Assembly: GCA_001774395.1 (NCBI GenBank)
Contig: MEZX01000002.1
Coordinates: 525,000 to 588,999 of the forward strand
Origin: Candidatus Berkelbacteria bacterium RIFCSPLOWO2_01_FULL_50_28
GTDB lineage: Bacteria; Patescibacteria; UBA1384; 2-12-FULL-50-11
Reading direction: 5' to 3'
Length of the DNA: 64,000 nt
The translations under genes and the position numbers were made by a program. Position 1 is the first letter of the stretch. Every line of letters begins with the position of its first letter. The notes under the pieces are model-generated. The model worked only from the letters and a program-made list of their open reading frames with translations. It had not been told where the DNA came from and made no database searches. Shown here one piece after another: positions 50,828 to 57,972 of the stretch.

Positions 50828-52096
50828 TTAGGATTTAATATAGCTTATCATTTGCAGGAGTTCCCGGAAAAGAATGGTTGGGTCGTTAGCAAACTGGGCG
50901 TCGTAATCGATTATATAAGGACCCGTTAGCTCTTCTGGATTTGGAAGTTTTATTGAATCGCCAGCGACAAATATACCCCTTAGCGTCCCACTTTTTGCCG
51001 GTTGAAGATTAAAGTTAATGTTCTTCTCGCCACCAATCGCCACGAATGCGCCGCAGTTAACAACATCAGTATTAATACTGACCGAACCGTTCACCAGAAA
51101 AGCCAACCTCGTTACATTACCAATCTGATTAGAGCACAGAATTTCTCCGTTAAGACTCAAATCCCCGTTCACAACAATCGTCCCTGAGCCGGTGAAGCTA
51201 ATATCGCCAAGGACGAGGCCGGATGCGGAGTACCAGAGCTTGCCTTCAGGTGGTGCTGAGAAAGAGTTGGCCGTACCCGACGGCGACCGACTGCTGGAAT
51301 TGAGGTTCCAGTAGCCTTGAATTTTGCGGGTCTGTAAATGAGTCCCGCCGATACCCCTTTTATATAGGTCCTTAATATCTTGGTTAACGCTGTTCCAGTT
51401 TAGTTTCGAGCTACCCAGCAAGTACTGCTCCAGTTCTACTCCTTCACCCTGAACATTGATACTGCCACCCAGTGCAATAGCGTTATCGTCAATAATAAAA
51501 TTATCGAGGCTATCTGCAGCAGCAACGTTCCCTTGAACAAATATCCCCTTAAGAGCAATTGTTTCAAACATCGTCACGGGAGACGGGCTGTTTCGTGGGG
51601 CACGTATGGTGCTTATAGTCTTCAAACAAAGGTGTGAACTGGCGCCATTCACAACGCATCCGGCCGCGGTTAGTGCCGAGGTAGCAGAGGAGTGATTTTT
51701 CAGGTAGCTAGCGAGCTGTTCGATGTTTGATTTGCTGGTAGATTCATTAAAGGTTAAACGCCAATCGGCTAGAGGTGGTTTGTCCTTTCTAAACCCTGTG
51801 ATTGATAAGGAGATATACGCCCCATCAGTTCCTCGATCAACGATCCGGGTTCTTACACCGTATTGCTCTGAGCCACTAATCTTCACGAACTCTTCGTTCT
51901 GAGAATTGTAACTGTAGTTATTGCCGGCAAAGCGCAAATTTCTGGGTACGTATATTAGTAAGGGCGGCAACTCCACTGTTAGACGCGGCATAAGCCAAAT
52001 TAAATTGCCCGCTGGGGGCGGAGCGTAGGCGGTAGCAGTCGAGCTAAATGCCAGGCTCAACAGCAAAGTAAGAAGCAATCTTATAGGGTTAATCAT
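50828..52096 (-). CDS. exported beta-helix (polymer-forming-like) protein
   Basis: 422 residues. Signal peptide with cleavage likely after ATA in SLAFSSTATAYA. A beta-rich domain (PPLLIYVPRNLRFAGNNYSY ... SLSITGF) is followed by a helix-turn region and repeated G-rich short strands (IALGGSINVQGEG, GSGTIVVNGDLSLNGEILC, AFVAIGGEKNINF). It ends YIIDYDAQFANDPTILFREL. It matches the C-terminal 400 residues of the neighbouring 931-residue protein in domain order and end motif (YSIDYDADLAANPPGLLRDI), so the two are paralogues by tandem duplication. Confidence 0.75.
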   Translation of the reverse strand: MINPIRLLLTLLLSLAFSSTATAYAPPPAGNLIWLMPRLTVELPPLLIYVPRNLRFAGNNYSYNSQNEEFVKISGSEQYGVRTRIVDRGTDGAYISLSITGFRKDKPPLADWRLTFNESTSKSNIEQLASYLKNHSSATSALTAAGCVVNGASSHLCLKTISTIRAPRNSPSPVTMFETIALKGIFVQGNVAAADSLDNFIIDDNAIALGGSINVQGEGVELEQYLLGSSKLNWNSVNQDIKDLYKRGIGGTHLQTRKIQGYWNLNSSSRSPSGTANSFSAPPEGKLWYSASGLVLGDISFTGSGTIVVNGDLSLNGEILCSNQIGNVTRLAFLVNGSVSINTDVVNCGAFVAIGGEKNINFNLQPAKSGTLRGIFVAGDSIKLPNPEELTGPYIIDYDAQFANDPTILFRELLQMISYIKS

Positions 52097-52422
52097 TAAT
52101 CTCGATACTCTAATTTACCCTGAAATCTCGGTAACTTTACCGAACTATCAGCTGTTCGTTTTAAGCTAAGCGTTGAGCTATCATACTGCGGCAGCGTTTG
52201 ATCGTTTGGATCGTTGGGCAGGGGATTCAACAGACTATCGTGATCGGTAATACTCCAGATAAGCACAGGGTTCCCACTACCCGATCCTGTAGTTGGTGAC
52301 TTCAAATTCCTCCTTAAACCAACACCAACGCTTAGTACTATAATTGCGATAATTATACCGATGCCGATAACCTCAGCTTTGCTTGTTGACCCTTCGGGGT
52401 TCCATTTGAAGAGTTTTCTCAT
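52096..52422 (-). CDS. small membrane-anchored protein related to the 931-residue protein N-terminus
   Basis: About 108 residues from ATG 52422 (or 52425). A cytoplasmic start KLFKWNPEGSTSKAE, one membrane helix VIGIGIIIAIIVLSVGVGL, then an extracellular tail ending LSLKRTADSSVKLPRFQGKLEYRD. The tail matches LELRRNADTGDVLPSQFFRF plus QGKFSYTE of the 931-residue protein. The stop overlaps the next gene by one base. No ribosome binding site is visible, so the start is uncertain. Confidence 0.65.
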   Translation of the reverse strand: MRKLFKWNPEGSTSKAEVIGIGIIIAIIVLSVGVGLRRNLKSPTTGSGSGNPVLIWSITDHDSLLNPLPNDPNDQTLPQYDSSTLSLKRTADSSVKLPRFQGKLEYRD

Positions 52423-52506
52423 CATTGAGGCTTCATCGTAGCAAAACAAGGTATACTCAACCACTTGACAGGCAGGCAACCGGTGCAGATAGTGATAAGA
52501 GAGCAT

Positions 52507-53226
52507 ATGAAAAAAGTATTTATTTACGTTTCGAGCAGAGTATTAGCAGGCTTACTGTTGGGAATCGCTGGATTGGCTCTAACACTCTCGTCTCCCGCCA
52601 GTAATCCACAGGGTACAAACGCAGCCGATACCGATAGCTACAATACCAAATGGACAGCAACAAAGCTGATCACTGTTTGTTGTTGGGACTATCGCGGTGC
52701 TAGTCTTACCACAAACACCCACGAGATAGCCATCGGTGTTTCGGCTTGGCATGTTGAAGGTAAGCTCAACGACGAATTGGCATTCACCGAAGACTGGAAA
52801 GCCCCGGCAGTTGGCGCGAAAGTTACCCGTTATAATGCAACCAGCACTCACTCTCCTTGGCCATCAAACAGCGGTTTCAACCCTACGAAATGGTTGCTCG
52901 CAACCTATCACACAATCGGAGTTGGGGCAGACGATAGGGCAAACGGTGCCGGAAGAAATGCTACTGTTTTCGCCGAAAAAACACCTGGTGAGATTAACTA
53001 CGCCATTCCCTCACAGAACAACTCCGGCTACCCAATTCTTTCCGGAAACGGTGCCCAAACATGCACAAGAGACAATACCAGATCTTTTCGCTGCCGTATT
53101 TCCACCGGAAGCTACGGTTGGCTTGATAATATCGGTGACAAGGGTGCCAACCTTGGCCAACAAGAAATCATGGGTGGTGGACTTTTCATGCCTCTCGAGT
53201 GGACGGTAACCGGCACGCTGTACTAA
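52507..53226 (+). CDS. exported hypothetical protein, 239 residues
   Basis: Starts at ATG 52507 after AAGAGAG. A signal peptide (VLAGLLLGIAGLALTLSSPASN) precedes a secreted domain rich in Thr, Asn, Gly and Trp, with Cys at VCCWDYRG, AQTCTRD and FRCRIS that could form disulfides outside. No family recognised. It diverges from the surface-protein operon and is followed 9 nt later by another exported gene, so the region is probably one functional block. Confidence 0.65.
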   Translation: MKKVFIYVSSRVLAGLLLGIAGLALTLSSPASNPQGTNAADTDSYNTKWTATKLITVCCWDYRGASLTTNTHEIAIGVSAWHVEGKLNDELAFTEDWKAPAVGAKVTRYNATSTHSPWPSNSGFNPTKWLLATYHTIGVGADDRANGAGRNATVFAEKTPGEINYAIPSQNNSGYPILSGNGAQTCTRDNTRSFRCRISTGSYGWLDNIGDKGANLGQQEIMGGGLFMPLEWTVTGTLY

Positions 53227-53235
53227 GATAGGCTA

Positions 53236-53523
53236 ATGCAAAAAAGGCTGGAAAAGCTATCATCAGCGATACTTTTGATCGGTGCATTGATTTTTATTAG
53301 TGGTCTGGCTACCAGAGTTGGGTCACAACCAATCCCGCAGAGAAGTCGAACCCTCTCTAGTCTTACAGCAAGGAATGAGGCAATTAGAAATGCTGCGAGC
53401 AAGGGCCAGAGGAGCTACGCTTTCAAGACCAACTTCATTCCCGGCATCGGCTTTCTAACCGACCCCCAAGCGTATAAAGATAGCTGGACCAACAGCGTCG
53501 GTCTCAGAGCACGCTCGGACTAA
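53236..53523 (+). CDS. small exported or anchored hypothetical protein
   Basis: 95 residues. A hydrophobic N-terminal segment LSSAILLIGALIFISGLATRVG acts as signal or anchor; the rest is basic and Ser/Arg-rich (QRSRTLSSLTARNEAIRNAASKGQRSYAF). It follows the 239-residue gene after 9 bp. Not recognised. Confidence 0.55.
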   Translation: MQKRLEKLSSAILLIGALIFISGLATRVGSQPIPQRSRTLSSLTARNEAIRNAASKGQRSYAFKTNFIPGIGFLTDPQAYKDSWTNSVGLRARSD

Positions 53524-53528
53524 CTCGG

Positions 53529-55067
53529 TCACTTGTTCTCGAGTTTCACGCTAACGGCCGAAGGCAGAAAACTAACTATGCCAATCCCGTCGGGCAGTTC
53601 GAACAACTCTGCTGAAATATTAATGGAGTACGTTCCGGCTGATTTGAATGTGCTTAAATCCAGGTTTAGTTTAATAGAGGAATCTTTGAGCGCGTCCAGA
53701 ATATTTACCCCTCCCGAAACTATCAAACCAATTGAAGAGGGAGTAACGGCGGTAACTTTTAGCGAAGGGCTGACCCCAACGTAGCTAATCTGCGGCGCCG
53801 TAGTCTTTGTAGAAAGCGTTTGAGCAATCGAAAGTGTCACCTTTACTGATTCGATATCGTCATCTAACGTTACACCAGATGGCAGATCAAGTTTGACAGT
53901 CACGGTGCTATCGTCTTCAAGTCCGGCAACTGATATCGCTGCGGTCGGGATCTCACTGATATCCGCTAAGAACACAGCCTTGCCCGAAATAGGGACGACT
54001 GCCGGCTCAACGGTAACCGAACGAACCCAAAAACCTGTCGCTGGAGCACCGATCAACGTTGGTTTAATGCCAACTGTTTTATGGCTGCCCGCCTTGATCA
54101 GATCGACTTTCAGCCGAAGTTGAGCGGGTTCGAATGTGAGGCTCGGAATAATTTCTGCACTTGGCGTTAAGGCGACGGGATCAACTAATGTATTGATAGG
54201 TGCGGTCTGACCATCCAACTCAAACGGTGCCACCGCTTGGGTGACGTCCTCAATAACAGATTTCGGTCCGGAAACCTCTAACTTGTTCGGTGTGATTTTC
54301 GGCGTCCCAGGCACAAGATCATTGCCAGCCCGGCCGGAGAATTTTGCTACCACTGTCACCGTCTTCCGAATCACCGGCTCCACCGCCACGATCACGCTGG
54401 CGGGCTTCAGGCGAATTATTTCGACCCCCGAAATTTTACTTGTAACTGTAATAGGCAGATCAAGCGTACCTTCAGCTCGGTTACCAACATCCACAACAGC
54501 CGAAAAGTCGTTTGGGCTAAGCGTTACCCATTGGTCACGCGAAGCTGAAACAATCACCTTAACCCCGGTGAGGCTACCAAAGTTAGCCGACGTCCCTCGA
54601 GCTAAATTCACCGCCTGCACCGATACGGCCTGAGGTAGCTCGCCAACTTTTGAACTAACGCCATTGGCAATAGCCACCGTCAGCAGGGAAAATACCAGGC
54701 TGACCAGAGCTAGTGTTGCCCCATTAAAATGCGGTGGCGAGAACGGAAGCGTTTGATTTTTCGGCCCGAACAAGGCAGCCCATCTTTGATGAAAAAACAG
54801 CGGCAGACCGACGATAAACATCGCTAGCATCAGTTGAGCAAACAAGTGCAAGCCAGGTAAGAAAAGCAGGGCCGACGCAATTAAGAGCAGTCCCAACCCA
54901 AGCACCGCTGAAAAGTACCGAAAACCGCGCTGACTGTTGAACGGCCGTAAGATCAGAAAAACCAAAACCGTTAGCACCACCAGATCGAAGGCAAAGTAAA
55001 GCCAGCGGCTGGAGTTTGTCAGCCCGAACTGTAAATACCCTTCCCAAATTGATCTAAAGAATTCTAT
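53529..55067 (-). CDS. fusion of CdaA-like membrane region to YbbR repeats, no cyclase domain
   Basis: 512 residues if started at ATA 55067. Helices near 28-45, 50-70 and 75-95 followed by FFHQRWAALFG resemble the membrane part of the c-di-AMP cyclase CdaA (which continues FQPELRRALE). The DAC catalytic domain (DGA and RHR motifs) is absent. A fourth helix (ATLALVSLVFSLLTVAI) leads straight into four or so YbbR-type beta repeats (for example TVEPVIRKTVTVVAKFSG, LTFEPAQLRLKVDLI, TVEPAVVPISGKAVFL). CdaA and the YbbR protein CdaR are normally separate neighbours. The start is not ATG: the nearest GTG (54980) lies inside the first helix, whereas AAGGAGG lies 7 nt before an in-frame ATA. A structural or regulatory envelope role is inferred. 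Confidence 0.7.
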   Translation of the reverse strand: MEFFRSIWEGYLQFGLTNSSRWLYFAFDLVVLTVLVFLILRPFNSQRGFRYFSAVLGLGLLLIASALLFLPGLHLFAQLMLAMFIVGLPLFFHQRWAALFGPKNQTLPFSPPHFNGATLALVSLVFSLLTVAIANGVSSKVGELPQAVSVQAVNLARGTSANFGSLTGVKVIVSASRDQWVTLSPNDFSAVVDVGNRAEGTLDLPITVTSKISGVEIIRLKPASVIVAVEPVIRKTVTVVAKFSGRAGNDLVPGTPKITPNKLEVSGPKSVIEDVTQAVAPFELDGQTAPINTLVDPVALTPSAEIIPSLTFEPAQLRLKVDLIKAGSHKTVGIKPTLIGAPATGFWVRSVTVEPAVVPISGKAVFLADISEIPTAAISVAGLEDDSTVTVKLDLPSGVTLDDDIESVKVTLSIAQTLSTKTTAPQISYVGVSPSLKVTAVTPSSIGLIVSGGVNILDALKDSSIKLNLDLSTFKSAGTYSINISAELFELPDGIGIVSFLPSAVSVKLENK

Positions 55068-55085
55068 TGGTCCGCCTCCTTAGAT

Positions 55086-55114
55086 AATGTAGCGCTTTTT
55101 AGCACGCGAGCCAA
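55086..55114 (-). promoter_or_regulatory. promoter-like sequence before the CdaA/YbbR fusion
   Basis: -35 TTGGCT (55114-55109), a 17-nt spacer and -10 TACATT (55091-55086) on the minus strand. The predicted start falls at the edge of the AAGGAGG site, which would leave an extremely short leader; treat with caution. Confidence 0.4.
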
Positions 55115-55145
55115 TTATTTGTAGCTAAAATACTGTCGAAACTTA

Positions 55146-55174
55146 TTGACTCTCATCCAGATAACTGGTAAAGT
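55146..55174 (+). promoter_or_regulatory. promoter of the A22-type protease gene
   Basis: -35 TTGACT (55146-55151), a 17-nt spacer and -10 TAAAGT (55169-55174), about 44 bp before the start codon. Confidence 0.55.
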
Positions 55175-55217
55175 TCACCAGCAATCTCAAATTGCATTTT
55201 TGCACCAGGAAAAATAG

Positions 55218-56090
55218 ATGAATTACTCGACACTCTTCTGTAATGTGTTAATCACGCTCCTGTTTGTCGGCACCTGCTTCTTGGCCGAGTATATGACCTG
55301 CGTCAATGATCCGCTTGACGATGCCCGTGCAACCCCAGAAACGTCTGACGCGGATCGCAAACCGTTGGTAGTAAGATGGTGGTATGCGCCAATCATAATC
55401 CTTGCGGCTTTTGGCGCTTCGTACGTTCCCTCGACCGGATGGATGAATGTTATTGCTGTTGTTGTCTCAGCTGCAAGCCTCGCATTCATGGCATGTAACA
55501 AGGCTGCGATACACGGCAAAATGCAGGGTCTTGTCACAGCCACCTTCACATCCCTTGTGTGTTGGATGTGGCTTGGTTACTCACGCGCACCGATGGGTTG
55601 GTTGGTGATTAACCTCACAACCATACTGGTCATGATTTTCGTTCTCTCCGAATATGCTCAGCACTTTCGGTGGCCGATTATCCGAATAGCTTTGGTGTCC
55701 CTGACAATCTTCGACGTTATTTCGGTCTTCGTGACCGGACACATGATCGATATTGCCGCCGCAAGCATGAAGGCTGGCTTCCCTGGTCTCGTCTACTTTC
55801 CGGACTTCCACACCTGGAAACCAATTATGATACTAGGGGCGGGCGACATCGTTTTCCCTGGAACACTCATGATCCTTGCCATCACGACTGGATACGAGAC
55901 AAAGAGATGGCTGCCGATGTGGGGCACTTTGGCCGGCTTTATCGCTGGACAGATGATCTGCACGCTGGTGCTCATACTTTTCCACTCGGCCCAACCGGCG
56001 ATGCTCTATCTCGTCCCAGGAGTCCTGATTGGATACAGAGCAGCCGTGGCCTTGATCCCCCACGAGCACCAAGCAGAGTTCCTGAGCTGA
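55218..56090 (+). CDS. presenilin/signal-peptide-peptidase-like (A22) membrane aspartyl protease
   Basis: 290 residues with about eight or nine membrane helices. Two catalytic-type Asp are placed as in GxGD proteases: IFDVISVFVTGHMI in one helix (usually YD, here FD) and LGAGDIVFPGTLM in the next (GxGD). The third family motif PAL near the end is QPAMLYLVPG, so PAL is PAM. The order FD-GxGD-PAx with roughly 45 and 65 residue spacing fits the family. Such enzymes cut transmembrane segments within the bilayer. The soluble loop after helix 1 is acidic. AGGAAAAATAG precedes the ATG. It is a single gene with its own promoter and terminator. Confidence 0.8.
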   Translation: MNYSTLFCNVLITLLFVGTCFLAEYMTCVNDPLDDARATPETSDADRKPLVVRWWYAPIIILAAFGASYVPSTGWMNVIAVVVSAASLAFMACNKAAIHGKMQGLVTATFTSLVCWMWLGYSRAPMGWLVINLTTILVMIFVLSEYAQHFRWPIIRIALVSLTIFDVISVFVTGHMIDIAAASMKAGFPGLVYFPDFHTWKPIMILGAGDIVFPGTLMILAITTGYETKRWLPMWGTLAGFIAGQMICTLVLILFHSAQPAMLYLVPGVLIGYRAAVALIPHEHQAEFLS

Positions 56091-56116
56091 ACTTCTCCCT
56101 GGTGCAAGACGTTTCT

Positions 56117-56143
56117 GCCTCCCCTAACCCGGGAGGCCTTTTT
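56117..56143 (+). terminator. intrinsic terminator of the A22-type protease gene
   Basis: GCCTCCC (56117-56123) pairs with GGGAGGC (56131-56137) around a 7-nt loop and is followed by CTTTTTA, 27 nt after the stop. Confidence 0.88.
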
Positions 56144-56189
56144 ATACAACAAATTGTCAAACCAAAAATGATCTAACACTTGGTTATTC

Positions 56190-56229
56190 GATTCTTTCGC
56201 AACGCGAATTCAGAGCGAAGCGGTAGATT
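56190..56229. repeat. dispersed 40-bp palindromic repeat, copy 2
   Basis: 37 of 40 bases match 17119-17158, preceded by GGTTATT as in the other copy and followed by GGTTATTTGGTTATTTTTT. It lies between the protease terminator and the infB stop. Confidence 0.75.
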
Positions 56230-56253
56230 TGGTTATTTGGTTATTTTTTGACG

Positions 56254-57972
56254 CTACTTATCTACCTTGGTCTCGGAAAAATGCAGAACATCGCCAACCT
56301 CAGCCTGCGCCGAAAGTTCAAAGAGTGACAAGCCGCATTGAGAGCCTTTCTCCACCTCGTCAGTCTCAATCTTCCCAAGTTGGAGTCCCTCAACCTTGCC
56401 CGTCCCGACCTCTTCTTTCTGGCGAAGAATTTTGATGTCAGAGCCCTTCTTGACGATTCCTTCCGCAACTTCGCCACCAACGATCTGGGTATCTTTTTTG
56501 CCAGAGAACACCGCCAGAACCTTCAGCCGCCCAAGCTCAACGGTGGTGTAGGTGGGCGAGGCAATCTTTTTCAAAGTTTCGGTTAGGTACTCTAATATTT
56601 CGTAAATTACCCACGATTCTTTTATTTCCACCTCATCGCGGCGAGCCAACTCGCTCACTCTTTTGGGCGGGGTCGAACGAAATGCGATAATTGTCGCCCC
56701 CGATGCCTTAGCCAAATTCACATCGTTCTCGTTTGTCGCTCCGATCCCACTGGAAACAATTTCCACGGTCGCATCTTTGATCTGAAGTTTTTTAATTGAA
56801 TCTTCCAAAGCAGCCAGCGATCCTCCGACATCGGCTTTCAGCACTATCGGTACGACATTTTCCGATTCGCCCGCTTGACGCCTTTGGCCAGCATTCAGAC
56901 CGGCCGTCATAGACTTGGCGACTTTTTCGTTCGGCACTGCCTGCAAGGCTTCGCCAAAAACGGGAACATCCTTGAGTCCGGAAATCAAAACCGGTACCGC
57001 TGGTCCGGCAGCAGCAATCTTTTTTCCGCGATCGTCGTCCATCGTCCGAATCCGACCGTAGGTTTTACCAATTACGACCACCTGCCCCGGTCGAAGCGTG
57101 CCGTTGTAAACTAGTACGCGAGCAACTGCCCCAAGTTGTTTGTCAAGGTTCGCCTCAATAACAATACCTTGCGGGGAAGTCTCCGGGTCGGCCCTTAACT
57201 CTTGTAAGTCGGTTGTCAGAACAATCAATTCCAGAAGCTGCGGTACGCCCTCGCCCGTTTTGGATGACACCGGTACGACAACAGTTTTACCTCCCCAGTC
57301 TTCAGGGGCAAGGTCGTGTTCAACCAGCTGTTTCTTTGCTCTGTCGAGATCAGCACCTGGTGTATCCGTTTTTGTTATGGCTACTAATATGGGAACGCCG
57401 GCTGCTCGGGCGAATTTCAAAGCCTCTAGTGTTTGCGGCTTGACTCCGTCGTCAGCAGCCACCACTAAAACCACCAAATCCGTGATACTGGCCCCATGAC
57501 TACGCAAGGCTGAAAATGCTTCGTGGCCAGGGGTATCGATGAACGTGACTTTACGTTTTTTCCCGTCGCTCATCTTATGTTCAATTTGATAAGCGCTGAT
57601 GTGTTGAGTGATGCCTCCGGCTTCGCCTGCGGCAACGTTGGCCGAACGGATGTAATCGAGCAAGGAAGTTTTACCGTGATCGACATGACCCATAATCGTC
57701 ACAATCGGTGGACGGATGTAGTCTCCAGAGGTAGAAGTGATCTTTTTTTGCGACGCAATCTCTTCTTCTGGTTTGGCCTGAAAGCCAAATTCCTCCGCCA
57801 CGAGGGCCGCTGAATCAAAATCTACCGATTGGTTGATGCTGGCCATTACCCCGCCCGAAATTAGCTTACCGATGACCGCGGTTGGCTCGGCGCCCAACAA
57901 GACTGCGAGACTTCGCACCGAAATCTCTTCTGGAATGGCAATAAGTTTCTTATCGCTCACTTCGTCGCTCAT
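56254..57972 (-). CDS. infB: translation initiation factor IF-2, compact
   Basis: 572 residues: a short IF2N-like domain (ISVRSLAVLLGAEPTAVIGKL) replaces the long N-terminus of many bacteria. G domain: G1 GHVDHGKTS, switch I AGGITQHISAYQ, G3 DTPGHEAF, G4 as TKTD in AITKTDTPGA (usually NKxD), G5 SSKTGEG. Domains II, III and IV follow, ending at the initiator-tRNA-binding C2 barrel. The start overlaps the gyrA stop as ATGA, an unusual pairing; IF-2 more often follows nusA. Confidence 0.96.
   Translation of the reverse strand: MSDEVSDKKLIAIPEEISVRSLAVLLGAEPTAVIGKLISGGVMASINQSVDFDSAALVAEEFGFQAKPEEEIASQKKITSTSGDYIRPPIVTIMGHVDHGKTSLLDYIRSANVAAGEAGGITQHISAYQIEHKMSDGKKRKVTFIDTPGHEAFSALRSHGASITDLVVLVVAADDGVKPQTLEALKFARAAGVPILVAITKTDTPGADLDRAKKQLVEHDLAPEDWGGKTVVVPVSSKTGEGVPQLLELIVLTTDLQELRADPETSPQGIVIEANLDKQLGAVARVLVYNGTLRPGQVVVIGKTYGRIRTMDDDRGKKIAAAGPAVPVLISGLKDVPVFGEALQAVPNEKVAKSMTAGLNAGQRRQAGESENVVPIVLKADVGGSLAALEDSIKKLQIKDATVEIVSSGIGATNENDVNLAKASGATIIAFRSTPPKRVSELARRDEVEIKESWVIYEILEYLTETLKKIASPTYTTVELGRLKVLAVFSGKKDTQIVGGEVAEGIVKKGSDIKILRQKEEVGTGKVEGLQLGKIETDEVEKGSQCGLSLFELSAQAEVGDVLHFSETKVDK

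Noticed and set aside
52465..52506. Longer N-terminus for the 239-residue exported protein
   Set aside because: The upstream 14 residues precede a normal signal peptide and would overlap the divergent promoter region.
55670..56176. 168-residue frame overlapping the protease gene in another frame
   Set aside because: His/Arg-rich out-of-frame product; the A22 motifs are all in the other frame and it runs through the terminator.
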